DNA of 64,000 nucleotides, from NCBI RefSeq assembly GCF_014083945.1, contig NZ_CP046444.1, positions 744,001 through 808,000 of the forward strand. Reading direction: 5' to 3'. The notes under the pieces are model-generated. The model ran no database searches. It was given only the letters and a program-made list of their open reading frames with translations, and was not told the origin of the DNA. A program made the translations under genes and the position numbers. This DNA comes from Granulicella sp. 5B5. GTDB lineage: Bacteria > Acidobacteriota > Terriglobia > Terriglobales > Acidobacteriaceae. Of the stretch, positions 18,879-28,727 are shown in pieces. Position 1 is the stretch's first letter. Each line of letters begins with the position of its first letter.

Positions 18879-19316
18879 TTAAGACCAGTGACCCGAGCCA
18901 CCGCCTGTCCCGGTGACGATGGAGACAGCACCCGCCTGGAAGGTGCCGAGGTAGTTGTGGTTGCCGTCGAAGAACTCGACGGCAAAGTAGACGGGAGTTG
19001 CCTGGAAGGCAAAGCTCTTGGTATTTGCATACAAACGGTTGATGTCATCCGTGTAGACGGTGCCGAACAACGCACCGCCGCCAGGGAGACCAATGCCGCC
19101 CGCCTTTCCATCGAAGGTTTTGCCGCCCTTGATCTGCACCTGGACCTGCATATAGAAAAGCAGGCTTGCGATGCTTCCATTGGCGGCATAGCCGGTGGCG
19201 GCGGTCTGCATGGCTGTGGTGGCTACCTGCAACTGTTCCGCAGGCATTTTGCCTTCGACTGAGGACTTGAATCCAGCAGCAATCTCTGCGGGATCAATGG
19301 TTGGAGTGGTGCTCAT
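18879..19316 (-). CDS. VapA/VapB-family (Rhodococcus equi virulence-associated) protein
   Basis: The C-terminal 90 residues of this 145-residue protein follow the Vap beta-barrel pattern closely: KTFDGKAGGIGLPGGGALFG, TDDINRLY, YFAVEFFDGNHNYLG and QAGAVSIVTGTGGGSG. From memory these align with Rhodococcus equi VapA. The N-terminus (MSTTPTIDPAEIAAGFKSS) is short and helical and has no signal peptide, unlike VapA. ATG 19316 has AAGGAG eight bases before it. It lies downstream of lemA on the same strand with a 180-base gap. Its function is unknown; Vap proteins act on host phagosomes in R. equi, which cannot be assumed here. Confidence 0.75.
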   Translation of the reverse strand: MSTTPTIDPAEIAAGFKSSVEGKMPAEQLQVATTAMQTAATGYAANGSIASLLFYMQVQVQIKGGKTFDGKAGGIGLPGGGALFGTVYTDDINRLYANTKSFAFQATPVYFAVEFFDGNHNYLGTFQAGAVSIVTGTGGGSGHWS

Positions 19317-19498
19317 CGTGTGTCTCCTTCATAGCAAGCGAATGGCACCCGGGATTGGGTGCGCCTCCGTTGTATCGCGAGTAAACATCTTGCCGCGATA
19401 AATTTGCCACTTCCGTACCGTGCGGCCTTTGCCCAAAATGGAAACGGGCAGCGCCGAAGCTCTGCCCGTTCCGATGAATCCCGAAATCACTTCGAGAC

Positions 19499-20083
19499 TT
19501 ATTTGCTGAAGTCCACCGTCGGCGCCGTCGCATTCGCCGGATTGCCCTTGAAGTACTCGTTGCGAACATGGAAACCCGCAAAACCCGCCCAGAAGCTGTT
19601 CGGGAACTGCTGCACGTACACGTTGTAGGCCTCGAGTGCCTTGTTGTAGCGCTGCCGCTCCACCGCGATGCGGTTCTCGGTGCCCGCCAGCTCATCCTCC
19701 AGCCGGTTGAACTGGTCGTTGCCCTTCAGGTCCGGGTAGGCCTCCTGCAGCCGCAGCAGCGGGCTGATGGCGACGTCCAGCTTGCTGTTCGCGTCGATGC
19801 TGCTGGCGCGGTCCGAACCCGCCGCGATAACGCCCGCGCGAGCATTCGACACGTTGGTCAGCACCACCTCTTCTTCCTTCACGTAGCCCTTTACGCTGGC
19901 TACCAGGTTCGGAATCAGGTCCAACCTCCGCTGTTGCTGGATGTCCACCTGCGAGTAGCTCTGGTTGACGTCCTCATTCAGCTGCACCATCTGGTTCTTC
20001 GCGGAGATATAGCTGCCCGCGCCAAACAGCAGCACCACCACAAAGAGTCCAACCACACCGAGCGCAATCCACAAACCTTTCAT
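19499..20083 (-). CDS. lemA: LemA family membrane protein
   Basis: This protein has an N-terminal transmembrane helix (about residues 4-25) followed by a long coiled helical domain of the LemA type (QQQRRLDLIPNLVASVKGY near 55, YNVYVQQFPNSFWAGFAGF near 155). The start at 20083 (MKGLWIALG) is preceded by AGGAG eight bases upstream; the frame is open 11 codons further without a better site. It lies just downstream of the TPM-domain gene, an association seen in many bacteria. Its molecular role is not established. Confidence 0.92.
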   Translation of the reverse strand: MKGLWIALGVVGLFVVVLLFGAGSYISAKNQMVQLNEDVNQSYSQVDIQQQRRLDLIPNLVASVKGYVKEEEVVLTNVSNARAGVIAAGSDRASSIDANSKLDVAISPLLRLQEAYPDLKGNDQFNRLEDELAGTENRIAVERQRYNKALEAYNVYVQQFPNSFWAGFAGFHVRNEYFKGNPANATAPTVDFSK

Positions 20084-20210
20084 CGAACCACTCCTGTTTC
20101 CTTCAATCGTCTGCATTGCGTTTGCCTGCCTGATATCGCTGTTAGCTTACTGCAACTGGAACAACTTGCAGCGAAGAAGTTACGCATTCCGCTGGCATTT
20201 GGTTCCTGGC

Positions 20211-21037
20211 CTACCAGCTTCCGCTGGCGCCGCCGCCGCCGGAGCTGCCTCCGCCAAAGCCGCCGAAGCCACCACCGCCGCCATCTCCCCCACCGCCGCC
20301 CCAGCCATCGCCGCCGCGGCCACCACCCCCACCGCCGCCCATCATGCTGCCGAGAAGGAACCACAGCCATCCCCCGCCGCCACGTCCGCGGCCGGAGAAG
20401 ATAACGATCAGGATGACGACAAAGATGATGATGCGAAGAATCGAGCCAAGACGGACGCCGCCCGCGTCCTGCTGCTGATAGTGATAGGTTTGCTGGACCG
20501 GCGTCAGCGTAACACCCGCGTCAGTAGCGATGTCCGTGGCAATCTGCTGCAGCCCGCCGAGGATGGCAGGCCCATACTGCGCCTGCCGCAGCAACGGCAC
20601 CATGCTGCGCCCGATGTCGCCCACCTTGGCGTCATTCAACACGCCCTCAAGGCCATAGCCGACCTCAATGCGTCGCTGGCGGTCCTTGATCGCAAAGATC
20701 ATCAGCAGGCCGCGGTCCGAGGCCTTGGGGCCGACCTTCCACTTGTCTTCCAGCTCGGTGGCGAACTCTTCGATGGGTTGCCCGTTGAGGGAGTCGATGG
20801 TGACCACGGCAATCTGCGCATGCGCCTGATGGTCAAGCTCGGAGCAGAGCTCGTCGATCTGCTGCTTCGAGGTTGGATCGATCACGTTGGCGAGATCGCT
20901 GACATAGTCAGTCGGCGCTGGCAGCGTCGCGACGAGGTCCTGCGAGGATGAGGACTGAGCGTGCACACACCCCGGTCCCCCCAGACCGCGGAGACGAGAC
21001 ACAGCAACCCCGCGAGTAACGTGCGCTTGCTCTTCAC
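20211..21037 (-). CDS. TPM-domain (YgcG-like) secreted or membrane protein, probable frameshift in the signal peptide
   Basis: The TPM domain (DYVSDLANVIDPTSKQQ... to about residue 170) is followed by one transmembrane helix and a glycine-rich C-terminal tail, as in YgcG/TPM proteins. Read uninterrupted from 21002, the protein lacks a signal peptide. A different frame starting at GTG 21037 gives MKSKRTLLAGLLCLVSAVWG, a good signal peptide. One extra G in the C-run at 20977-20982 (or 20970-20973) would fuse the two and leave VHA|QSS as the cleavage site. I therefore give 21037 as the likely true start. It probably forms an operon with lemA downstream. Confidence 0.82.
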
Positions 21038-21130
21038 ACCTCTATCTTACGCCGCTGACTGGCGCGAAGTTCCCACACATCGGCGTGCAATGGCGGCCCT
21101 GGGTGTAGCGACCGCCTGGCAGTGTCAGAA

Positions 21131-21670
21131 CTACATTCCCGTGGTGTTGACGGTCACACCCAGCTCCTGCGCAAGCTGGTCGGCCATCCGCGTATGCTGT
21201 GCGATGACCTTCTCGCCAGCCGTCACGGTGCTCTTCAACTGCGGATTCGCGGCAACCTGCTCCTCATGCTGGAAGGCCTGCAGATCGGCATGGTGGTCCT
21301 TCACCATCTCGGAGACGTAGCTCTTGTCGAACTCGTCGCCGGTAAGCAGCTTCAGTTTGGCGTACTCGGCGTCGTCGGTAACGCCCATGTGCTCGGCTGG
21401 CGTCACGCCCATCTCTTCGGCTACAGGCTTCATCTTGTTGTTCAGCATGGTATGGTCGCGCACCATCTTCTCTGCGAAGGCCTTCACATTGGGGTTCTTC
21501 GCCTTCTCTACCGCAAGCTTGCCGAACTCCACCTCAGCAAGCCCGCCCTCGGAGGCTGCGCTGACGAACTTCTTGTCCTGCTCCTGCTGGTTGTCCTGCG
21601 CAACGGCACAGACGCTTGCGAGCGCAAGGCATCCGGCAGCGATAACCGTCATCGGGATATTTGTACGCAT
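21131..21670 (-). CDS. DUF4142 family secreted protein
   Basis: This 179-residue protein has a signal peptide (MRTNIPMTVIAAGCLALASVCAVA|Q). A four-helix DUF4142 domain follows, with the pattern FVSAASEGGLAEVEFGKLA, KMVRDHTMLN and MVKDHHADLQAFQ; the paired His residues resemble ferritin-like bundles. ATG 21670 has GAGGGAGA seven bases upstream. It is divergent from oligopeptidase B. Members are common in acidobacteria and rhizobia, and their role is unknown. Confidence 0.87.
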   Translation of the reverse strand: MRTNIPMTVIAAGCLALASVCAVAQDNQQEQDKKFVSAASEGGLAEVEFGKLAVEKAKNPNVKAFAEKMVRDHTMLNNKMKPVAEEMGVTPAEHMGVTDDAEYAKLKLLTGDEFDKSYVSEMVKDHHADLQAFQHEEQVAANPQLKSTVTAGEKVIAQHTRMADQLAQELGVTVNTTGM

Positions 21671-21795
21671 GAAAGTCTCCCTCTCGCAGCGGTGCCGCGA
21701 GTGAATTCGTCGTCCGCAACGTATGAGTCTCCTGAACACCGCAAGCGTTGCACGGCGCGGGCAAGGCAAACTGTATCCTGTTACACGGAGCCTTG

Positions 21796-23889
21796 ATGAA
21801 ACCAACAACGCTGACCCCGCCGATCGCTGAACGAGAGCCAAGCACCCTGCCCATTCACAACACCGCACTGCACGACGACTACGCGTGGCTGCGCGAAAAG
21901 GGCGCTCCACGTGTGACCGCCTACCTGGAGGCCGAGAACGCCTACACTGCCGCGATGATGGACGGCACAGAGGCGCTGCAGCAGACGCTGTACGACGAGA
22001 TTCTCTCGCACATCAAGGAAGACGATGTGTCGGTTCCCTACCGCGACGGCGCATGGGAGTACCTGACGCGCACCGACAAGGGCAAGCAGTACGCGCGCTA
22101 CCTCCGCAAGGCTGCAGATGTGCCCGACGCGTCTGAGATCATCATCCTCGACGTAAACCAACTGGCAGAAGGACAGCCGTTCATGAGCGTAGGCGCGCTG
22201 GGCATCAGCCCGGACGGACGCCTGCTCGCCTACACCACCGACAACACCGGCTTCCGCCAGTACACGCTGCACGTGCGCGACCTCGAAACCGGTGTGGACC
22301 TTGCCGACACCGCCGAGCGCGTCGGCTCCATCGCATGGGCAGCCGACTCGAAGACGCTCTTCTACACGACCGAAGACGAGCAGACAAAACGCCAGGACCG
22401 CGCGTTTCGGCTGGAGCTAGGCAGCTCACCCGTCGAGGTGTTTCACGAACAGGACGAGCGCTTCAACCTCGGCGTTGGCCGCACGCGCGACCGCGAGTAT
22501 ATCCTGCTCGACATCGGCAGCCACACCACGAGCGAGACCTGGTATATGCCATCCGCGAATGCCCGGCTCGACCAGTTCCGGCTCTTCGCGCCGCGCATCG
22601 ACGACGAAGAGTACGACATTGACCATCGCAATGGCTCGTGGTTCATCCGCACCAACCACGAGGCCGAACAGTTTCGTCTGATGGTTGTGCCGCATGGCCT
22701 TGAAGACGGCGAAGGCCGGGAGTTTTGGCTGGAGGTTCTACCCGAGGTCCCGGCCTCTCCGCTTGAGGACTTTGATCTCTTCCAAAACTTTCTTGTCGCC
22801 AGCTACCGCGAACGCGGCCTGCCAGTGCTGCGAGTGTATGACTTCAACAGCCGCGACCTGCTTGAAAATCCTCGTGACATCGCCTTCCCGGACCCAGCCT
22901 ACGAGGCCGGCTCCGAGATCAACCGCGACTTCAACGCGACGACCTTCCGCTATGGCTATCAGTCGCTCGTGCGGCCCGGTTCGGTCTATCGCTACGATGT
23001 CGCTACCGGCGAGTCCACGCTGCTGAAGCAGCAGGAGGTGCCCGGCGGCTTCGATGTAGCGAACTACGCTGCCGAGCGCCTGTGGTTCGCCACGCACGAC
23101 GGCACACAGGTGCCGGTGTCGCTCGTCTATCGTAAGGACAAGTTTGCGAAGGATGCGAAGTCACCACTCTACGTCTATGGCTACGGTAGCTACGGTTATC
23201 CGCTGCCGCTCGGCTTCAGCGCGTCGCGCCTTGCGCTGCTCGACCGCGGCGTCGTCGTGGCCTTCGCGCACATCCGCGGCGGTGGTGAGCTTGGTGACCC
23301 GTGGCACGATGCCGGCAAGATGATGGTGAAGCGCAACACGTTTACCGACTTCATCGAAGCCACCGAGTTCCTGCTGCACGAAGGCTACGGCGACCCCAAA
23401 CGCGTCGCCATCGAAGGCGGCAGCGCGGGCGGCCTGCTGATGGGCGCCGTCGTAAACTTTGCCATCGAGCAGGGTAAGCCCGAGCTCTTCCATGTAGTGC
23501 TCTCGCACGTCCCGTTTGTCGACGTGATGAACACCATGCTCGACGCCTCGTTGCCGCTGACCGTGGCCGAATACGAAGAGTGGGGCAACCCTAACGAGGC
23601 TGACGCTTTTGCTTACATGCGCAGCTACTCACCGTATGACAACCTGCAGCGCGCGCCCTATCCGGCCATGCTGGTGAAGACGAGCCTCAACGACTCGCAG
23701 GTGATGTACTGGGAGCCCGCGAAGTATGTGGCGAAGCTGCGCACGTTGAAGACCAACGACACACCGCTGCTGCTGCACATCAACATGGACGCAGGCCACG
23801 GCGGCGCCAGCGGCCGCTATGACTACCTGAAGGAGATCGCCTTCGACGATGCGTTTCTGCTGCGCGAGCTCGGCGTGGAGAAGGTCTAG
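21796..23889 (+). CDS. Oligopeptidase B (S9 prolyl oligopeptidase family)
   Basis: This cytosolic serine peptidase usually cleaves after basic residues in short peptides. The 697-residue product has an N-terminal seven-bladed propeller (about residues 70-400) and an alpha/beta-hydrolase domain. The catalytic Ser is in EGGSAGGLLMG (near 540), Asp lies in the SLNDSQVMYWEP region (near 630) and His in DAGHGGASGRY (near 670). The frame is open from 21748, but MKPTTLTPPIAE at 21796 is the natural start. Its stop codon abuts the stop of the converging ABC exporter. Confidence 0.93.
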   Translation: MKPTTLTPPIAEREPSTLPIHNTALHDDYAWLREKGAPRVTAYLEAENAYTAAMMDGTEALQQTLYDEILSHIKEDDVSVPYRDGAWEYLTRTDKGKQYARYLRKAADVPDASEIIILDVNQLAEGQPFMSVGALGISPDGRLLAYTTDNTGFRQYTLHVRDLETGVDLADTAERVGSIAWAADSKTLFYTTEDEQTKRQDRAFRLELGSSPVEVFHEQDERFNLGVGRTRDREYILLDIGSHTTSETWYMPSANARLDQFRLFAPRIDDEEYDIDHRNGSWFIRTNHEAEQFRLMVVPHGLEDGEGREFWLEVLPEVPASPLEDFDLFQNFLVASYRERGLPVLRVYDFNSRDLLENPRDIAFPDPAYEAGSEINRDFNATTFRYGYQSLVRPGSVYRYDVATGESTLLKQQEVPGGFDVANYAAERLWFATHDGTQVPVSLVYRKDKFAKDAKSPLYVYGYGSYGYPLPLGFSASRLALLDRGVVVAFAHIRGGGELGDPWHDAGKMMVKRNTFTDFIEATEFLLHEGYGDPKRVAIEGGSAGGLLMGAVVNFAIEQGKPELFHVVLSHVPFVDVMNTMLDASLPLTVAEYEEWGNPNEADAFAYMRSYSPYDNLQRAPYPAMLVKTSLNDSQVMYWEPAKYVAKLRTLKTNDTPLLLHINMDAGHGGASGRYDYLKEIAFDDAFLLRELGVEKV

Positions 23890-25794
23890 CTACTCCGGCA
23901 CGGTCTCGGGGATGACATCACCCTCGCCCGGCGCGAGGAAGAGGTTCGTCTCCAGCCCGTGCTGGCGTGTGTAGAGGTCGTAGTACCGGCCGCCGAGTTT
24001 GTAGAGCTCCTCATGCGTTCCGCGCTCGACGATCTCGCCCACCTCAACCACCAGGATCTGATCGGCCTTGCGGATAGTTGAGAGCCGGTGTGCGATGACG
24101 AACGTCGTGCGCCCCTGCATCAGGAAGTTGAGACCATGCTGAATCATGGCCTCGGACTCGGAGTCGAGTGAGCTCGTCGCTTCATCCAGGATCAGGATGC
24201 GCGGGTCGGCAAGGATCGCACGTGCGATAGAAAGCCGCTGCCGCTGCCCGCCCGAGAGCTTTACACCGCGCTCGCCGACGATCGTCTCGTAGCCCTCGGG
24301 AAAGCGGTTGGCAAACTCGTCCACGCGCGCGATGCGGCAGGCGTTGTCGAACTGCTCGCTGCTCGCCTCGGGGTTCGAGAAGAGAATGTTCTCGCGGATG
24401 GTGCCGTCGAAGAGAAATGTCTCCTGCAGCACCACGCCCAACTGGCTGCGATAACTCGAGAGCTTCACCGTCGCAAGATCGTGGCCATCGACGAGTACAG
24501 CGCCACTCTGGGCGGTATGGAAGCCGCATATGAGGCTGATGATCGTCGATTTGCCGGAGCCGCTGGAGCCGACCAGCGCAGTCACTGTACCCGGCTTCGC
24601 ATCGAAGCTCACGCCGCGCAACACAGGCTTGTCTTCTACATACGAGAAGCCAACATCAACGAACTGCACATCGCCAGCCACCGTGCTGAGCATCAGCTTG
24701 CGGTCGGGGCCGGCGTCCTCCTGCAACTCGGCGAGGATCTCGCGCGTGCGGTCGAGACCAGCCACAGCCTCGGTCAACTGCGTGCCCACGTTCACCAGCT
24801 GCATCACCGGTGCGATCATAAAGCCGTTGAACATGACATAGCTCATGAACTGGCCGGCAGTCAGTGGATTATGCACACGCACGGCCTGATGGGCGCCGAT
24901 GTACATGATCATCGCGCTCACCACTCCCAGCACCACCGTGCCCGCAAGGCCCATCAGCGACTGCGCCGTGAGCGAGCTGATTACGTTGGCAAGCAGCCGG
25001 TCCACGCCTGCCGCAAACACACGCGACTCGCTCTCCTCGGCGTGATACCCCTTGACGACACGCACGCCGCCCAGCGACTCGGTCAAGCGCCCCGTCACCT
25101 CAGCATTGATCTTCGAACGCTCACGGAAGATCGGCCGGATCGTCTTGAACGCCTGCTGCATGATGATGCCAAACACCAGCAGGAAACCAAACGTCAGCAA
25201 AGTCATCGTCACGCTGATGTGCAGCAGCCACACAAACGCAAACACCGCCGTCAGGATGCCACCCACAAAATCCACAATGCCAGTGCCGACGATGTTGCGA
25301 ATGCCTTCGACGTCCGACATGATGCGCGCCACCAGCGTACCCGTGCGGTTCTCGTCATAGAACGACACAGACAGCCGCCCGATGTGCGCCTGCACCTGCT
25401 TGCGAAGGTCAGTAATGAGCCGCTGGCCCGACTTGGAAAGCAGTTGAGTCAGCGCATAGGAAGTCGCCGCCGAGATCAGCGTTGCACCCAATGCCGCGCC
25501 GACGATCATGGGCAGCAGCCGCAGATCGTGCTTCGTCATCACCTTGTCGATGAACGGCGCAAACAGCGCGGGCACCACCAGGCCGGCGGCGCGGCCGATC
25601 GCCATCAGCACAAACGCAAAGCCCAGCAGCCCCAGCCGGGGCATCACCAGTACCTTGATCTCAGGCCAGACCTGTTTGAAGCTTGGCTGCTTCCTCTTCG
25701 CGGTCAACTCCGCGGAAGCGGCACGGCTGCCGCGCGCCGGGCGGTCTACCGGGCGCATACCACCGTTCATTCCTGGGCTTCCAAAGCTAGCCAT
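23890..25794 (-). CDS. ABC exporter, fused membrane and ATPase domains (MsbA-like)
   Basis: This 634-residue half-transporter has six transmembrane helices (about residues 50-335) and a nucleotide-binding domain with Walker A (GSSGSGKS near 415), Q-loop (VVLQETFLF), signature LSGGQRQR (near 520), Walker B (ILILDEATSS) and H-loop (IAHRLST). It ends with a short acidic tail. Similarity is to lipid A/lipid or drug exporters; the substrate is not determined. It overlaps nothing and converges tail to tail with the oligopeptidase gene. No insertions are seen here, unlike in the exporter at 37.5 kb. Confidence 0.93.
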   Translation of the reverse strand: MASFGSPGMNGGMRPVDRPARGSRAASAELTAKRKQPSFKQVWPEIKVLVMPRLGLLGFAFVLMAIGRAAGLVVPALFAPFIDKVMTKHDLRLLPMIVGAALGATLISAATSYALTQLLSKSGQRLITDLRKQVQAHIGRLSVSFYDENRTGTLVARIMSDVEGIRNIVGTGIVDFVGGILTAVFAFVWLLHISVTMTLLTFGFLLVFGIIMQQAFKTIRPIFRERSKINAEVTGRLTESLGGVRVVKGYHAEESESRVFAAGVDRLLANVISSLTAQSLMGLAGTVVLGVVSAMIMYIGAHQAVRVHNPLTAGQFMSYVMFNGFMIAPVMQLVNVGTQLTEAVAGLDRTREILAELQEDAGPDRKLMLSTVAGDVQFVDVGFSYVEDKPVLRGVSFDAKPGTVTALVGSSGSGKSTIISLICGFHTAQSGAVLVDGHDLATVKLSSYRSQLGVVLQETFLFDGTIRENILFSNPEASSEQFDNACRIARVDEFANRFPEGYETIVGERGVKLSGGQRQRLSIARAILADPRILILDEATSSLDSESEAMIQHGLNFLMQGRTTFVIAHRLSTIRKADQILVVEVGEIVERGTHEELYKLGGRYYDLYTRQHGLETNLFLAPGEGDVIPETVPE

Positions 25795-25854
25795 TCGCGT
25801 CCAATCTATCCTTGCTCTGTCCTTCCCGAAGGATACGCATCGGGAAGGGTCTGT

Positions 25855-26226
25855 CTACGGTACTCTCGTTCTCCGCGCGTTGATGAAGCTGCGCACACAC
25901 ATCGCCACGAACACCAGGCACACCAGCGCAACGACCGCTCGCTCATCGAAGGCAATGGGGTTCTCCGACACCGTCCCGCGCAACAGGGTCAGACCCGCAC
26001 GGATGCCGGTAATCAGAAAGCCAATCAGGCCGAGGGTCACGGCGATGTGCATCCACAGCATCCGCCGCTTCGCATTCTCCGTGTTGGCCAGCACCCCGCA
26101 AAGCAGCAAAATCACACCGACCCCGGCCGGATGAAGCGCCGCGGACTCTGCCCTGCCCATCGCAAACCAGAAGCCAAGACTTACCGCCACCAGCAATACG
26201 CCAAAACCGATCGTCAACTTCGCCAA
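25855..26226 (-). CDS. Small four-helix membrane protein, unknown function
   Basis: This 123-residue protein has four predicted transmembrane segments (about 5-25, 33-50, 58-80 and 97-115) and a basic C-terminus (NARRTRVP). A conserved-looking HP pair and a His in the third helix start are visible (LWMHIAVTLG). I do not recognise a named family. It lies upstream of the ABC exporter on the same strand, with a 60-base gap, so co-transcription is possible. Confidence 0.7.
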   Translation of the reverse strand: MAKLTIGFGVLLVAVSLGFWFAMGRAESAALHPAGVGVILLLCGVLANTENAKRRMLWMHIAVTLGLIGFLITGIRAGLTLLRGTVSENPIAFDERAVVALVCLVFVAMCVRSFINARRTRVP

Positions 26227-26312
26227 ACGAGCCTCCTAAGAACCTTAACGCGTGTGAATACCAAATATTGTAGTGGCCGCCGATAACAGGCGGCCAATCT
26301 GAATGGCAGCAT

Positions 26313-27215
26313 TTACGCCGCAGCAGCCTTGATCTTCGCCAAAACTTCAGCCGGACTCCAATCATTCGTAGGCCAGAAGGCCACCACCTTGCCGTCTCTG
26401 CCGATGACGACGGTCGAAAGCGAGTGCTGCAGCGTTCCGTTCTCCCCCGGGGTCACGCCCACATCGAACCACTGCTCCACCTTCGGCAGTTCCGCAGCGG
26501 GGGGCACAGCGAACTCCCAGTGCTGAAACGTCTCCTTCACATAGCGGCCCGTGTAGGCCTCGCCGTAGCTCTTGAGCACCTTGGGCGTGTCATAAGTCGG
26601 ATCGAAGCTCACGCTCAGCAGATGCGTCTTGGCATACAGCGCAGGGTCCGCTGCCAGCGCCTTGTCGATCTGCGCGAAGTTATGGCTCATACGCGGACAG
26701 TAGTCGGCCAGCGGGCAGCGCGTGTAGATGAAGGTCAGCGCTACCACCTTGCCGCGATACTGCTTCAAGTCGATCGCGCGGCCCGACTGGTTCAGCAGCT
26801 TGAAGCTCGGCACCTCATCGCCCGCTGCGGGCAGGTGGTACTGCACCGTCGGCTTGATGTTGATGTTGGCCTCGCCGACGACGACGATGTCCTTCAGCCG
26901 CAGGTTCTCCGCGCCGGCAGCGTCCTCATCCACCAGCAGCGTTGCGGCGATCTTGTCGCCCGGATGCAACTCGCTCAACGCAGCGGGATCGGTGACGGCG
27001 TAGTTCATCGTCATCGGCGTCATAAAGCCAGGAATGTCTTCGTTAGTGAAGCTGACATCATTGCCCTTGGTGTCCACGCCCATCACCGTGCCACGCACCG
27101 GATACTGCTTCGTCGCTGTAGCCGAAGCGCTCCCGGACGGCTTGCTGTGGCAGCCCACCATCGCTGCAAGACCGGCAACCATCACCACTGCGAAAAGCCA
27201 ACTGCGAGTATGCAC
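26313..27215 (-). CDS. CusF-like domain fused to a SCO1/SenC copper protein (lipoprotein)
   Basis: The predicted role is copper delivery to cytochrome c oxidase or periplasmic redox. The product (300 residues from GTG 27215) begins with a lipoprotein signal (AGLAAMVGC). A CusF-type beta-barrel copper-binding domain follows (about 38-105, GFMTPMTMNY), then a SCO thioredoxin fold (about 125-298). The SCO metal site is CPLADYC, a C-x5-C spacing instead of the usual C-x3-C, with the partner His in GTLQHSLS. GTG 27215 has AAGGAGA upstream. The frame extends further but with no plausible signal peptide. Confidence 0.9.
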   Translation of the reverse strand: MHTRSWLFAVVMVAGLAAMVGCHSKPSGSASATATKQYPVRGTVMGVDTKGNDVSFTNEDIPGFMTPMTMNYAVTDPAALSELHPGDKIAATLLVDEDAAGAENLRLKDIVVVGEANINIKPTVQYHLPAAGDEVPSFKLLNQSGRAIDLKQYRGKVVALTFIYTRCPLADYCPRMSHNFAQIDKALAADPALYAKTHLLSVSFDPTYDTPKVLKSYGEAYTGRYVKETFQHWEFAVPPAAELPKVEQWFDVGVTPGENGTLQHSLSTVVIGRDGKVVAFWPTNDWSPAEVLAKIKAAAA

Positions 27216-27451
27216 CGCTGTCTCCTTGTCTCGAATTCTTCGCTCTCTTTCATGATAGTCCTCGCCGCCTCGCAGACGGCGACGCACCATAGAGCTGCGT
27301 GGTAGCATCAACCCCGTATTGTTGAGCGCTTCGAAGGAGCAGACCTGGCTGCACAAGCAGGCTGCCACTGTAGGCAGTGCGCTGGCCGTAGCGAACTACT
27401 TCGCAACGCGTTCCGCGAAGAGCCATCGCTCCAACAATATCGGATGCACCT

Positions 27452-28680
27452 ATGGCCAGCGGCACGACACCAACACGCCCCATCGACCACAACACCTTCG
27501 GCCCGGCCATCGTTCTGCTCGGCGTCGGTATGCTGCTCACCGGCCTTGGAACCGCCTTCCTTGGCCCTGTGCTTCCGCTGCTCGCCTCGCAGTGGCACAT
27601 TACCGACCAGCAGAGTGGCCTGCTCATCACCGCAAAGTTCGTTGGCGCGTTTCTCGGCGGTATGTCCGTGCATCGCCTGGTGCGGTTCGGCGTCCTCGGC
27701 GGCTACCTCCTCGCAGGCATTGGCTTCGCCGTGTTTGCGATGGGCCACGGCATGGCCTTCGGCATCGTCGGCCTCTTCGTCAGCGGCTACGGCGTCGGCC
27801 TCGGCATCACGGCCACTAACATCCTCATCGGCCGCCGCTACACCACGCACACCGGCGCAGCACTCTCCACGCTGAACTTCTTCTGGAGCCTGGGTGCAGT
27901 CCTCTGCGGCTTCCTCGCTGCATTACTGCTGCCGCGCTTTGGACTGCACGGCCCCATGCTCTCCTTCGGCGGCCTGTTCCTGCTCACAGCGCTCGCAGGC
28001 ATCCTCTTCAGCACGCACCGCGAAGGCCCAAAACTGCCGGTGGGCGTAGTGATACCTGCTGCCGCGCCGTCGCTGCCTCTGCCCCGCCTCATCTATCTGC
28101 ACTTCTGCTCAATGCTCTTCCTCTATGGCGGCCTTGAGACCTGCATCTCGGCATGGCTCACCACCTACAGCCTTCGCATCGGCGGCATTCATCTGCTCGA
28201 AGGGCAATCCGCTGTCGTCCTCTTCTGGACGGCTCTCACCGCTGGCCGTGTGCTCGGCTCCGGGGCCATGCGTGCGTTTTCCGAGACGGCAGTCCAGCGC
28301 GTCGGCCTCACGCTTTCGGCGCTGCTTATCCTCGGCGTCGCCACCACCAGCAACAACATCATGCTGAGTGTCTACTGTGTCCTGCTCGGCCTCGGCCTCG
28401 CACCGTTCTTCCCTCCACCTTCGCCATCCTTATCCGCCGCCGCCCCAACTCGCACCAGGCAGGCACCGTGCTCGCCGTCTCGGGTCTCGGCGCTGCGATC
28501 TTCCCGTGGATGATGGGCTACATCTCCACCCACTCCGGCTCGCTGCGCATGGCGATGGTCGTTCCCGGCGCGCTGGCGCTGCTGCTGTTGCTGCTCAGCC
28601 TGCTCCCCATGGCGCCCGTCGTCGAAGCCGCCCCTGCCCTTGATGACCAGCCCGCCGAGCTGCAGCCGGCTATTCGCTAA
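27452..28680 (+). pseudogene. MFS transporter, frameshifted near the C-terminus
   Basis: This is a 12-helix major facilitator permease of the FucP/sugar-type branch. The N-terminal 320 residues (27452-28410) hold helices 1-10. After a CCC run (28411-28413) the frame is lost, and the natural continuation (STFAILIRRRPNSHQAGTVL and helices 11-12) is in the next frame, ending at 28680. Adding one C gives 409 residues, normal for the family. The start is MASGTTPTRPIDH at 27452. The substrate cannot be told. It may be intact in vivo if the missing base is an assembly error. Confidence 0.85.
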
Positions 28681-28713
28681 ATCTCCACAACCTCGCCTCC
28701 CCGCTCCGGGTAT

Positions 28714-28719
28714 TACAGT
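28714..28719 (+). promoter_or_regulatory. Putative -10 box (TACAGT) for the addB-like gene
   Basis: TATTACAGT precedes the ATG at 28728 by about eight bases with no ribosome site between. It resembles the other leaderless-type starts in this window. Confidence 0.3.
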
Positions 28720-28727
28720 CAGAACGA

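Noticed and set aside
19568-20404. Plus-strand frames opposite lemA and the TPM gene
   Set aside because: Antisense to well-supported genes, no ribosome site or domain.
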